From the NCBI GenBank assembly GCA_944353735.1, contig CALVPU010000193.1, forward strand, positions 1 through 19,504: a stretch of DNA of 19,504 nt, given 5' to 3'. A program made the translations under genes and the position numbers. The first letter of the stretch is position 1. Each line of letters starts with the position of its first letter. The notes below the pieces were generated by a model. The model worked only from the letters and a program-made list of their open reading frames with translations. It searched no databases and was not told where the DNA came from. This document shows positions 1 through 7,332 of this stretch, one piece after another. Source of the DNA: an uncultured Eubacteriales bacterium. Lineage in GTDB: Bacteria; Bacillota; Clostridia; Christensenellales; Aristaeellaceae.

Positions 1-676
1 GCAGAAGCCCCGTCTGGGCGTTGAACAGGTGCGTCACGTGGCGCACGCCCGCTTCGATGCCCGCCTGCGCCTGATCGAAGTTCGCCGCCGTATGGCCCAT
101 GGAGATCAGCATCGAGGTGTCGCGCGCCATCTCGCGGATGCAGTCGAGGTTGCCCTCCACCTCCGGCGCGATGGTGAACACGCGGATGACGTCGGCATAC
201 TCCTTCAGGAACGCCGGGTCGCCGGGCTTGACGTGTTCGCCCGCCTGCGCGCCCTTCTTGGCGACGTTGATAAACGGTCCCTCGGCATTCGCGCCGACGA
301 CCGCCGCGCCGTCCCAGTTCGCGAGACGGCTCTCCTCCATCGCGCGGCGGATCTGCGCAAACGCCTGCCGCAGCTCTTCATAGGAAACGGTCATCGTCGT
401 GGGCAGGAAGGACGTTACGCCGTTGCGGGCGACGCCGCGCGCCATCGTGCGCAGCCCTTCGTAGCTGCCGTCCGAAGCGTCCTCGCCCAGATAGCCGTGG
501 ATGTGCATGTCCACCAGCCCGGGAATGACGTAATGCCCCTTGGCGTCGATCAGATCGACGCCCTCGGGCGTTTCGCCCGGCTCGACGATGCCGGCGACTT
601 TCTCGTCATACAGGAGCACCTTGCCGCGAATCACCGCATGCGGAGCGACGATCCGCCCGTTGACAATTGCCTTCAT
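1..676 (-). CDS. nagA: N-acetylglucosamine-6-phosphate deacetylase, 3'-truncated by window edge
   Basis: Amidohydrolase-fold enzyme that deacetylates GlcNAc-6-P to glucosamine-6-P in the cytoplasm, feeding NagB. About 225 residues are visible; the C-terminal part lies outside the window. Seen: the metal-site motif MHIHG (residues 57-61) in the B. subtilis-like form, AEGPF with the likely metal ligand Glu132, SMGH with His195 and VTHLFNA with His216. The usual His in the GxHLEGPF motif is Asn130 here, but the glutamate is kept. The ATG at 676 is preceded by GGAGGG with good spacing. The gene follows nagB on the same strand with a 22-base gap, so the two are almost certainly cotranscribed. The assignment is firm; the missing C-terminus holds the catalytic Asp, which cannot be checked. 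Confidence 0.93.
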   Translation of the reverse strand, partial: MKAIVNGRIVAPHAVIRGKVLLYDEKVAGIVEPGETPEGVDLIDAKGHYVIPGLVDMHIHGYLGEDASDGSYEGLRTMARGVARNGVTSFLPTTMTVSYEELRQAFAQIRRAMEESRLANWDGAAVVGANAEGPFINVAKKGAQAGEHVKPGDPAFLKEYADVIRVFTIAPEVEGNLDCIREMARDTSMLISMGHTAANFDQAQAGIEAGVRHVTHLFNAQTGLL

Positions 677-698
677 CGCTGCTTGTCCCTCCGAAATA

Positions 699-1424
699 TT
701 ACAGCTTGGAAGCCGCGTCGGCGTCGAGCAGCAGCGTCACGTCGCCGTGCAGCTGCAGGATGGACGCGGGGACCTTCGGGTCGATCTCGCCGTTGACCAT
801 GGCGCGGACCGCATCTGCCTTGCCCTTGCCGAACGCCAGCAGCAGCACCTTCTTCGCGCGCATGATGCCGCCCATGCCCAGCGTGATCGCCTGCTTCGGC
901 ACGTCCTCGCGGTTGGCAAAGAAGCGCTTGTTGGCGTCGATGGTGGAATCGGTCAGGTCGACCACGTGCGTGCCCTTGTGGAACACGGCGTCCGGCTCGT
1001 TGAAGCCGATGTGCCCGTTGTTGCCGATGCCCAGCACCTGCACGTCGATGCCGCCAGCGGCGTCGATCATCTCGTCGTAGTGCTTGGCGTCCGCGGCATG
1101 GTCGGCGCCGGTGCCGCAGGGAACGTGGGTGTTGGCCTTGTCGATGTTGACGTGGTTGAACAGGTTGTCGTCCATGAAATAGCGATAGCTCTGATCGTGC
1201 GTGCCGTCCAGACCGATGTACTCGTCGAGGTTGTAGGAGCGGACCTTGGAAAAGTCCACCTCGCCTGCCTTGTTCATGCGAATGAGTTCCTTGTACATCG
1301 CCACCGGCGTGGAGCCGGTCGCCAGACCGAGCACCGTGTCCGGCTTGGCGGCGATCGCCTGCGCGATGATCTCCGCGCCCGCCGCGGACGCCTGCTGCAT
1401 GGTGTCAAAAATGCGAATGTTCAT
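699..1424 (-). CDS. nagB: Glucosamine-6-phosphate deaminase
   Basis: Converts glucosamine-6-P to fructose-6-P and ammonia, the step that sends amino sugars into glycolysis. The protein is 241 residues, normal for the Firmicutes form. Seen: the phosphate-binding loop GLATGSTP (33-40), NLDEYIGL with the catalytic-region Asp67, and GIGNNGHIGFNEP with His138 and Glu143 of the active site. An in-frame ATG at 1469 exists, but the start at 1424 is chosen because AAAGGAGGG lies just upstream of it and because family members begin with a short M-N/R-I-I/R strand. First gene of a nagB-nagA unit; its promoter region is shared with the divergent AraC-family gene. Very sure. Confidence 0.97.
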   Translation of the reverse strand: MNIRIFDTMQQASAAGAEIIAQAIAAKPDTVLGLATGSTPVAMYKELIRMNKAGEVDFSKVRSYNLDEYIGLDGTHDQSYRYFMDDNLFNHVNIDKANTHVPCGTGADHAADAKHYDEMIDAAGGIDVQVLGIGNNGHIGFNEPDAVFHKGTHVVDLTDSTIDANKRFFANREDVPKQAITLGMGGIMRAKKVLLLAFGKGKADAVRAMVNGEIDPKVPASILQLHGDVTLLLDADAASKL

Positions 1425-1498
1425 GAAAAAGCCCTCCTTTTTTGTCTCAGAAACCGTCGGAATCGACAAGGTTGTTCATTCCTCTTGCCACTATCTTC

Positions 1499-1527
1499 AT
1501 ACTATACCGCCGACGCGGCTTCGTCAA
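1499..1527 (-). promoter_or_regulatory. Candidate sigma-A promoter of nagBA
   Basis: On the minus strand TTGACG (1522-1527) is followed after 17 bases by TAGTAT (1499-1504). An overlapping TATAGT (1501-1506) would give a 15-base spacer. The position, about 75 bases upstream of the nagB start, suits a leader with the AAAGGAGGG ribosome site. No CRE-like catabolite site was recognised. Confidence 0.6.
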
Positions 1528-1603
1528 GGGGGAACGCGCCGAGTCGGACCGTTCTGATAACTAAAGCGGCTGTTAAGTTAAGTTTGATTCGCGCGGCAAT
1601 CGC

Positions 1604-1632
1604 TTCCCGTGCGGGGAAAAGTGTGGTAAAAT
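1604..1632 (+). promoter_or_regulatory. Candidate promoter of the AraC-family gene
   Basis: TAAAAT (1627-1632) lies 17 bases after a weak TTCCCG (1604-1609). Just upstream, 1572-1585 reads TTAAGTTAAGTTTG, a short tandem GTTAA repeat that could be an operator. This is an inference from position only. Confidence 0.4.
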
Positions 1633-1668
1633 GGGGTATCACAACATTGGCGGCGAGGAGGAAGCGCC

Positions 1669-2568
1669 ATGCCCTACCGACCGTGGTTTCCGGAACGCAT
1701 CGCGCGCGTGGACGCGCTGTACAGCCTGCACTATTTCAGCTTCCGTCCGGGATACGTCTATCCCGGCGAGCGCCATCCGTTTTGGGAGCTGGTCTACGCC
1801 GACATGGGCGGCGCGACGCTCGGCGACGACGGGCTGGAGATCCCCATCGGTCCCGGTCAGTGCCTGATCCACGCGCCGAACGCCTTTCACACCATCCGCG
1901 CCAACCTCTCGCCGGAGACAAACCTGTTCGTGGTCTCATTCGGCTCGGACAGCACGGCGCTGCGCGCGCTGGCGCGCCGGCCCATCAGCCTCAACACCGA
2001 GTGCGGACGCATCGTGCGGCGCATGGTGCTGGAGGCGGACGGCTTTTGCGGGCCGGTGCTGGACATCACGGCGCAGGAGGCGCTCGTCCCCATGCCCGGC
2101 GCCCCCTACGGCAGCGGCGAACTGATCGCGCTCCACTTGGAAACGCTGCTGCTGTTGCTGCTGCGGCAGGCGCACGGCGAGGCGGAGCCGCCGCCCAAGC
2201 GCGCGCCGGTCACCGAGCAGCAGGAAATGCTCTCCCTCGTCGCCGCGGCGGAGGCGTTCATGCGCGGGCACCTCGACGGCTCAATCCGGCTGGACGACAT
2301 CTGCAAGCACATCGGCGTCGGGCGCACGACGCTCAAGCGCCTCTTCCGGCAATGCCTGAACAGCGGCGTGATGGAACACTACCAGAGCCTTCGCCTCAAG
2401 GAGGCCTGCCGCCACCTGCGCTCCGGGCGCGTCAACGTCTCGCAGGTAGCCTACGAGCTGGGCTATTCCAGCCTGCCCGCCTTCTCGCGCCAGTTCCGCC
2501 GCATGCTCGGCATCACGCCGCGGGAATACACGCTGCTGGTCAACGACAGCGTGCCGCGCCGTCCTTGA
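1669..2568 (+). CDS. AraC-family transcriptional regulator with N-terminal cupin-like domain
   Basis: Cytoplasmic DNA-binding regulator of 299 residues, the usual length for the class. The N-terminal half (about 15-115) looks like the AraC cupin sensor, with the typical HPFWELVYAD strand and a GQCLIHAPNAFH turn. The C-terminal hundred residues (about 200-292) carry two helix-turn-helix motifs: IRLDDICKHIGVGRTTLKRL and VNVSQVAYELGYSS followed by FSRQFRRMLGITPREY, the family signature. GAGGAGG precedes the ATG. The gene is divergent from nagBA and shares about 240 bases of upstream DNA with it, so regulation of amino-sugar use is the simplest guess. The ligand is unknown. An alternative target is the downstream cob operon, but that has its own consensus promoter. 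Confidence 0.92.
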   Translation: MPYRPWFPERIARVDALYSLHYFSFRPGYVYPGERHPFWELVYADMGGATLGDDGLEIPIGPGQCLIHAPNAFHTIRANLSPETNLFVVSFGSDSTALRALARRPISLNTECGRIVRRMVLEADGFCGPVLDITAQEALVPMPGAPYGSGELIALHLETLLLLLLRQAHGEAEPPPKRAPVTEQQEMLSLVAAAEAFMRGHLDGSIRLDDICKHIGVGRTTLKRLFRQCLNSGVMEHYQSLRLKEACRHLRSGRVNVSQVAYELGYSSLPAFSRQFRRMLGITPREYTLLVNDSVPRRP

Positions 2569-2593
2569 CACGCCCCGCAGGGGATACTATAAT
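2565..2593 (+). promoter_or_regulatory. Consensus sigma-A promoter of the cob operon
   Basis: Perfect TTGACA (2565-2570), 17-base spacer and perfect TATAAT (2588-2593). The TGA stop of the AraC-family gene (2566-2568) lies inside the -35 hexamer. Transcription would start near 2600, leaving a leader of only about 44 bases before cobT, too short for a cobalamin riboswitch. Confidence 0.92.
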
Positions 2594-2643
2594 AGACGTG
2601 AATTGACCCGGGCAGACCGCCCGCCGAGAACGAGGGATACGCC

Positions 2644-3735
2644 ATGGATAAACTGCTCAATGAAACCCTTGCCGCCATTGCCGCGCCGGACGAGCGCGCC
2701 ATGGCGGCTACCCGCGAACGCCAGCTGAGCCTTGCCAAGCCGCCCAGAAGCCTGGGCAGGCTCGAGGACATCAGCGTGCAGATCGCCGGCATCACCGGCA
2801 AGCTCTACAACCGCGCCGACCGCCGCCGCGTGCTGGTGTTCGCTTCGGACAACGGCATCGTCGCGGAGGGCGTCGCCTCGGCGCCACAGTCGGTGACGCT
2901 GGCGCAGACAATCAACATCGCCCGCGGGCTGACCGGCGTCGGCGTGCTCGCGCGCCACTGCCGCGCCGAGATCGACGTGATCGACCTCGGCGTCAACGCC
3001 GACTTCTCCTTTCCCGGCGTGCGCAACGAAAAGATCGCCATGGGCACGAAGAACTTCGCCGTCGAGCCGGCGATGACGCGCGAACAGGCGCTGGCGGCGA
3101 TCGACGCCGGCATCCGCGCCGCGCGCCGCGCCAAGGACGACGGCGTGGAGATCCTCGGCATCGGCGAGATGGGCATCGGCAACACCTCCACCTCGTCGGC
3201 GGTGCTCTGCGCGCTCACCGGGCTGACCGCGGAGGAGACTGTCAGCCGCGGCGGCGGCGTCAACGACGCCGGATTCGCGCGCAAGAAGGCGGTCATCGAC
3301 GGCGCGCTCGCCGCGTGGAAGCCCGATCCCGCCGACCCGGTGGACGCGCTTGCCAAGGTCGGCGGCTTCGACCTCTGCGGCATGACCGGCGCCTTTCTCG
3401 GCGCGGCGGCGTCGCGCCTGCCGGTGGTGATCGACGGCTTTATCAGCGCGGTCGCCGCGCTGTGCGCCGCGCGGCTCAACCCGCTGTGCGCCGCCTACAT
3501 GATTCCCTCGCACGCCTCGATGGAGCGCGGCTACGCGGTGGCGATGGACGCGCTGAAGCTCAGGCCGATGCTGGCGCTGGACATGCGCCTCGGCGAGGGC
3601 AGCGGCTGCCCGATCGCGTTCGAGATCGTCTCCGCCGCGCTGGACGTGCTCGAAAACATGGCGACGTTCGCCGAAGCCGCCATCGACGACGGCTATCTTT
3701 CCGAGATCCGCGCCAACGAGCGCTTTCAGGGGTGA
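2644..3735 (+). CDS. cobT: Nicotinate-nucleotide--dimethylbenzimidazole phosphoribosyltransferase
   Basis: Makes the alpha-ribazole phosphate of the lower cobalamin ligand from nicotinate mononucleotide and a base such as 5,6-dimethylbenzimidazole. The protein has 363 residues, the family norm. Seen: N-terminal RQLSLAKPPRSLGRLEDI, the substrate loop GEMGIGNTSTSSAV, and LGEGSGC with Glu318 in the place of the catalytic glutamate of Salmonella CobT. GAGGGAT precedes the ATG. First gene of a five-gene late-cobalamin operon; cobU begins three bases after its stop codon. Base specificity cannot be read from the sequence. Very sure. Confidence 0.97.
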   Translation: MDKLLNETLAAIAAPDERAMAATRERQLSLAKPPRSLGRLEDISVQIAGITGKLYNRADRRRVLVFASDNGIVAEGVASAPQSVTLAQTINIARGLTGVGVLARHCRAEIDVIDLGVNADFSFPGVRNEKIAMGTKNFAVEPAMTREQALAAIDAGIRAARRAKDDGVEILGIGEMGIGNTSTSSAVLCALTGLTAEETVSRGGGVNDAGFARKKAVIDGALAAWKPDPADPVDALAKVGGFDLCGMTGAFLGAAASRLPVVIDGFISAVAALCAARLNPLCAAYMIPSHASMERGYAVAMDALKLRPMLALDMRLGEGSGCPIAFEIVSAALDVLENMATFAEAAIDDGYLSEIRANERFQG

Positions 3736-3738
3736 CGC

Positions 3739-4266
3739 ATGGCGACGTTCATTTCCGGCGGCTGCAAAAACGGCAAATCCTATTTCGCCCAGCGCGTCGC
3801 CAAGGCGTACGGCGCGCCGCTGTACTATGTCGCGACCATGATTCCCCACGATGACGAGGACGACGCGCGCATCCTGCGCCACCGCGCCGATCGCGCGGGA
3901 TGGGGCTTTGAGACGCTCGAGTGCGGACGCGACGTGCTCGCCTGTCTCGAGCGCGCCGACGCACGCGGGTCGTTCCTGATCGACAGCGCGACGGCGCTTC
4001 TGTCCAACGAGATGTTCGCCCCGGACGGCTTTCACGCCGGCGCGCCGGATAAGGTCGCCGCGGCGCTGGTGGAATTCGTGCGCCGCGCGCCCAATACGGT
4101 CGTCGTGTCCGATTACATCTATTCCGACGCGGCGGTGTACGACGAGTGGACGCTCGCCTACCGCCGCGGGCTGGCGCGGGTCGACCGCGCGCTCGCCCAA
4201 GCGTGCGACTGCGTCTGCGAGGCGGTCGCCGGTCAGATCATCGTCTACAAGGGGGCGCTGCCATGA
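3739..4266 (+). CDS. cobU: Adenosylcobinamide kinase / adenosylcobinamide-phosphate guanylyltransferase (CobU-type, copy 1)
   Basis: Phosphorylates adenosylcobinamide and then transfers GMP to it, making AdoCbi-GDP for CobS. It has 175 residues, the usual size. Seen: P-loop GGCKNGKS (7-14), VATMIPHDDE, and RILRHRADR with His48 aligned to the guanylylated histidine of Salmonella CobU. The NEVG-GIVP motif that should follow the late beta strand is replaced by VVSDYIYSD, so the C-terminal part is divergent. AGGGGTGA overlapping the cobT stop serves as ribosome site, and the stop overlaps the cobS start (ATGA). A second short CobU-like protein lies in the same operon and keeps the motif missing here. 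The fold assignment is firm; bifunctionality is not certain. Confidence 0.88.
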   Translation: MATFISGGCKNGKSYFAQRVAKAYGAPLYYVATMIPHDDEDDARILRHRADRAGWGFETLECGRDVLACLERADARGSFLIDSATALLSNEMFAPDGFHAGAPDKVAAALVEFVRRAPNTVVVSDYIYSDAAVYDEWTLAYRRGLARVDRALAQACDCVCEAVAGQIIVYKGALP

Positions 4267-5000
4267 AAACCGTGCGCGCGTTCTTCATGTGTCTGGGAAT
4301 GTTCACGGCGCTGCCCTGCCCGTACCGCCCATGGGACGAATCGGCGCGCGGGCGCATGACCGCCTGCCTGCCCGCCGTCGGCCTCGTAGTCGGAGCGCTG
4401 TGGTACGCGCTGGCGCTCACCGCGCGGGCACTGCTGCCCGGCGCGCTCGCCGCGGCGCTCATCGCGGCACTGCCGCTATTGCTGACGGGGCTGATCCACT
4501 TCGACGGCTTCATGGACACCGCTGACGCGCTGCTGTCGTGGCGTCCGCTGGAGAAGCGGCAGGCGATCCTCAAGGACGTTCACTGCGGCTCGTTTTCCGT
4601 CGCCGCGGCAATCCTGCTGGCGATGTTCCAGTTCGCCGCGGCACTCGAGGTCATCGGCGGCGATCTGCGCCCGCTGATCCTCATTCCCGTCGCCGCGCGG
4701 TGCGGCTCGGCGCTGTGCGTGTCGCTGCTCAGGCCGATCGGTCACAGCGAATACGCCGCCATGCGCCGCGAACCCGCCGCGCCCATCGCCGCCGTCGCCT
4801 CGTTTGCGCTGGCGATGGCGCTGGGCGGCACATTGATGGGCGGCGCCTGCGCCGCCTGTCTCGCCGCGACGGCGCTCGGCTATGCGCTGGCGATGCTTTG
4901 GGCCTACCGCGCCCTGCGCGGCGTGTCGGGCGACCTCGCCGGCTTTTCGCTGTGCATCGGCGAGCTGTGCGGCATCATCGCGCTCGCCATCGCCAGCTGA
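4263..5000 (+). CDS. cobS: Adenosylcobinamide-GDP ribazoletransferase (cobalamin synthase)
   Basis: Integral membrane enzyme joining AdoCbi-GDP and alpha-ribazole (phosphate) to make adenosylcobalamin (phosphate). It has 245 residues with several hydrophobic, alanine- and leucine-rich segments, as in CobS. Seen: FTALPCPYR near the N-terminus, DGFMDTADALLS (the family aspartate motif in the place of DGLADTxDG), and KDVHCGSFSVAA. The start at 4263 is chosen over longer upstream options because it makes a four-base ATGA overlap with cobU. Very sure. Confidence 0.95.
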   Translation: MKTVRAFFMCLGMFTALPCPYRPWDESARGRMTACLPAVGLVVGALWYALALTARALLPGALAAALIAALPLLLTGLIHFDGFMDTADALLSWRPLEKRQAILKDVHCGSFSVAAAILLAMFQFAAALEVIGGDLRPLILIPVAARCGSALCVSLLRPIGHSEYAAMRREPAAPIAAVASFALAMALGGTLMGGACAACLAATALGYALAMLWAYRALRGVSGDLAGFSLCIGELCGIIALAIAS

Positions 5001-5024
5001 CTTTACCAAATTGCGGAGGAAAGC

Positions 5025-5405
5025 ATGATCTTCATCATCGGAGGAAGCGACCAGGGCAAGTGCGCCTTCGCGCGCGAGACCCTCGGCGCTGCGGAGGACG
5101 ACTTTTTTATCTGCGGCGAGGAGACGCGCGAGATCGACTTCTCCCGCCGCTGCATCGCCCACATCGAGCGCTTTGCGCTTGGCTGCGTCCGGCGCGGCGA
5201 ATCGGTCGAGGACTACTGGCGCGCCAATGCGGCGCGGCTGGACGGCAAGGTGCTCATCGCCGACGACATCTCCTGCGGCATCGTGCCCGTGGACGCAACG
5301 CTGCGCGCGTGGCGCGAGGCGAACGGGCGCGCCAACGCCTTCCTCGCCGGTCGCGCCGAACGCGTCTGGCGCGTGTTTTGCGGGTTAGGGCAGGTGATCA
5401 AGTGA
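5025..5405 (+). CDS. Short CobU-like protein (copy 2)
   Basis: 126 residues against about 180 for full CobU. It has a P-loop-like GGSDQGKC (6-13) in which the Ser/Thr after the lysine is Cys. The C-terminal half aligns closely with CobU: ADDISCGIVP (79-88) matches the NEVGxGIVP motif, and RAWREANGRANAFLAGRA, FCGLG and a final VIK match the family end. The middle, including the HHK guanylylation region, is shortened; AHIER (45-49) may supply a histidine. GGAGG lies 7 bases before the ATG, and the stop overlaps the cobC GTG start. It may complement copy 1, which lacks the GIVP motif. Membership is fairly sure; the catalytic role is unknown. Confidence 0.8.
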   Translation: MIFIIGGSDQGKCAFARETLGAAEDDFFICGEETREIDFSRRCIAHIERFALGCVRRGESVEDYWRANAARLDGKVLIADDISCGIVPVDATLRAWREANGRANAFLAGRAERVWRVFCGLGQVIK

Positions 5406-5977
5406 GCGCGCTGATCCTCATCCGCCACAGCCTCACCGAGGGCAACGAGCGCCGCCTCTACTACGGCGCCACCGACCTGCCGCTGACGGAGGCGGGCCGC
5501 GCGCTGTGCCAATCGCTGCGCGGTAGCTATGACCTGCCCGACGGCATTCACTTCGCCACCAGCGGCATGCTGCGCGCGGAGCAGACGCTGGAACTGCTGT
5601 TCGGCGACGGGCCGCACGAGCGCTTCCCCGACCTGCGCGAGGCGGAGATGGGCATCTTCGAGATGAAGAGCTACGACGAGCTCAAGGACACGCCCGCGTA
5701 CCAGCGCTGGCTCGCCGACACGTCGGGGCAGTTTGAAATTCCTGGCGGCGAAAGCAACCGGCAGGTGCTCGCGCGCGTGACGCGCTGCGTCGAGGCGCTG
5801 GCGCGGCGCGGCGGGAACTGGCTGATCGTCTGCCACGGCGGCGTGATCGCCTGCACGCTCAGCTCGCTGTTCCCCGGCGGCAAGCCGGGCTTCTGGGATT
5901 GGATTCCCTCCGCATGCCATGGCTACCGGATCGACTTCGCGCCCGACGCGCATCCTGCGGGCTTCACGCCCGTCTAG
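5402..5977 (+). CDS. cobC: Alpha-ribazole phosphatase-type histidine phosphatase
   Basis: Histidine phosphatase superfamily, 191 residues, expected to remove the phosphate from alpha-ribazole-5'-P or adenosylcobalamin-5'-P. Seen: LIRHSLTEGN with the phosphoacceptor His9 (RHS in place of the usual RHG), TDLPLTEAG, a PGGES motif (114-118) and VCHGGV with His145. The GTG start at 5402 forms a GTGA overlap with the previous stop, and AGGTGAT lies just upstream. The fold is certain. The pathway role comes mainly from its place as last gene of the cob operon, since related phosphatases act on other substrates. Confidence 0.88.
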   Translation: MSALILIRHSLTEGNERRLYYGATDLPLTEAGRALCQSLRGSYDLPDGIHFATSGMLRAEQTLELLFGDGPHERFPDLREAEMGIFEMKSYDELKDTPAYQRWLADTSGQFEIPGGESNRQVLARVTRCVEALARRGGNWLIVCHGGVIACTLSSLFPGGKPGFWDWIPSACHGYRIDFAPDAHPAGFTPV

Positions 5978-6456
5978 GCGCTGGATGCGAAAGCCGCAAG
6001 AACTCTGGGCGCAAAGCGCTGTGCGCCAATGCCACAGCGAGTTGTGCTGCGCGCAGAAACCGCTGCCCGCGCTCAACCGCACGTGCATATCAGAGGTTGC
6101 AGCGATTGTGCTGCGCACAGAAACCTGCAAAGCGGACGCGACGGCGGCGATGCGGCTGAAAATGCACGCACAGTCGCTTTTCTGCCGCATAACACATCCC
6201 CTACGGTACGCCAAAACGCTGTGACCAGCGCACACGAGCCTCTCTTCTCCCCTTGTCCCCGCACACCCGGGACGAGCCCTAAAATCATCGGCAGTGACTG
6301 CACTTCGCGGCTTCTCTCGCGTCCCGCATGCGCGAGGACAGCGATTGCGGAAACGGACTCGAGTTGAAACGGCAGTCCTCTTTCCCACATGTGCGATGGC
6401 GACATAATCCCCATGAGGCTCTTGCCGCCATCAATTCAGAACACTGATAAAAGCGC
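5978..6456. other. Gene-free, hairpin-rich gap after the cob operon
   Basis: No convincing gene. It holds GGCGCA/TGCGCC arms at 6008-6027 and two copies of a motif TTGTGCTGCGCRCAGAAACC (6042-6061 and 6106-6125). A 13-base inverted repeat with one mismatch lies at 6150-6162 and 6178-6190, and CTCGCG/CGCGAG arms at about 6317-6340. Short open frames on both strands lack ribosome sites and look like chance. Confidence 0.6.
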
Positions 6457-6507
6457 AAACGCAAACATCGCACCGATCGAAAAAATCGGCGTGATGTTTG
6501 CGTTTTT
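6457..6507 (+). terminator. Rho-independent terminator, possibly bidirectional
   Basis: A 13-base perfect stem AAACGCAAACATC (6457-6469) / GATGTTTGCGTTT (6493-6505) encloses an inner CCGAT/ATCGG stem and is followed by a T run to 6507. On the minus strand the stem is followed by a weaker GCGCTTTT. It sits between the convergent cob operon and the minus-strand acetyltransferase and could end both. Confidence 0.85.
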
Positions 6508-6576
6508 CGTATACTGCAAGCTTACACCTCGACTTGATCTTCTCAACGCTCCTCCGGCGGTCTGTCTGCCTTACCA

Positions 6577-6606
6577 GCATCCCGCCGGAGCGGGTCCGGC
6601 GGATGC
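6577..6606 (-). terminator. Hairpin directly after the acetyltransferase stop
   Basis: GCATCCGCCGGA and TCCGGCGGGATGC form a strong stem immediately after the TAA (6607-6609) when read on the minus strand. There is no T run, so it may stabilise the 3' end rather than terminate; the terminator at 6457-6507 lies just beyond. Confidence 0.5.
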
Positions 6607-7251
6607 TTACGCCTCGGGGATGACCGAATTGCCCGCGAGGATCTCCGGCTTGTAAACCATGCTGTCCGCTTCGGTGATCTCGCGAATCACGCGGCAGGGA
6701 ACGCCGGCGGCAAAGCTGTTCGCCGGAATGTCGCGCGTTACCACGCTGCCGGCGCCGATGACGCAGCCGTCGCCAATCGTCACGCCGGGACAAACCGTCA
6801 CCCCCGCGCCGAGCCAGCAGTTGCTGCCGATCTTCACCGGGCGCGCGTAGCACAGGTGCTTCTCCACGCCGTTCTCATCGCGCATGCGCAGGCGCTCGGC
6901 GGCGCGCATCGGGTGAACGGGCGTGACGATGGTGACGTTGGGCCCGAAGTCGCAGTGGTCGCCGATCTCCACCGGCGCATCGTCCTGCACGGTCAGGTTG
7001 AAGTTGATGAACACGTGCGCGCCGATGCGCGTGTGCCGACCGTAGTGAAAGAAGATCGGTCCCTGCAAAAAGGTGCCCTCGCCGATCGCGCCGAGCATCT
7101 CGCCGAGGATCCGTGCACGCTTTTCGGTCTCGTGCTGATAGGTCTGATTGTAGTCGAGATTCAGATTATGCGTGCGCAGCTTGATCGCCTGCAGCTCAGG
7201 GGTCGCCGGACAGAACAGCTCGCCCGCCAGGATCTTCTCCTCTTCCCGCAT
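6607..7251 (-). CDS. Sugar O-acetyltransferase, maltose/galactoside acetyltransferase family
   Basis: Cytoplasmic left-handed beta-helix enzyme that moves acetyl groups from acetyl-CoA to a sugar-like acceptor; the true acceptor is unknown. It has 214 residues. The N-terminal Mac-type helix region (EEEKILAGELF) precedes hexapeptide repeats: GPIFFHYGRHTRIG, VFINFNLTVQDDAPVEIGD, VKIGSNCWLGAGVTVCPGVT and VIGAGSVVTRDIPANSFAAG. The catalytic His in the family VTPVHP motif is present. The start at 7251 follows a weak AAGAAG site; nothing better lies upstream. It has its own sigma-A promoter just inside the preceding gene. Family certain, substrate open. Confidence 0.92.
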   Translation of the reverse strand: MREEEKILAGELFCPATPELQAIKLRTHNLNLDYNQTYQHETEKRARILGEMLGAIGEGTFLQGPIFFHYGRHTRIGAHVFINFNLTVQDDAPVEIGDHCDFGPNVTIVTPVHPMRAAERLRMRDENGVEKHLCYARPVKIGSNCWLGAGVTVCPGVTIGDGCVIGAGSVVTRDIPANSFAAGVPCRVIREITEADSMVYKPEILAGNSVIPEA

Positions 7252-7303
7252 GGGAGGTCCACTTCTTTCGTTCGCGCCGCCATGGGCGCTTCCAAGCGGC
7301 TTT

Positions 7304-7332
7304 ATTTTAGCACGGCGCTCCGCGGCTGTCAA
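7304..7332 (-). promoter_or_regulatory. Sigma-A promoter of the acetyltransferase gene
   Basis: Minus strand: perfect TTGACA (7327-7332), 17-base spacer, TAAAAT (7304-7309). The TGA stop of the upstream gene (7329-7331) is inside the -35 hexamer, the same arrangement as at the cob promoter. Confidence 0.87.

Noticed and set aside
540..2606. 688-residue open frame on the plus strand across nagBA and the AraC-family gene
   Set aside because: It is antisense to nagB and out of frame with the regulator, has an arginine/alanine/histidine-rich composition typical of GC-rich shadow frames, and has no motif.
2587..4200. 537-residue open frame on the minus strand opposite cobT and cobU
   Set aside because: Antisense shadow of two well-recognised genes.
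6073..6473. Short minus-strand frames in the gap after the cob operon
   Set aside because: No start signals and no recognisable sequence; they overlap the hairpin-rich segment.
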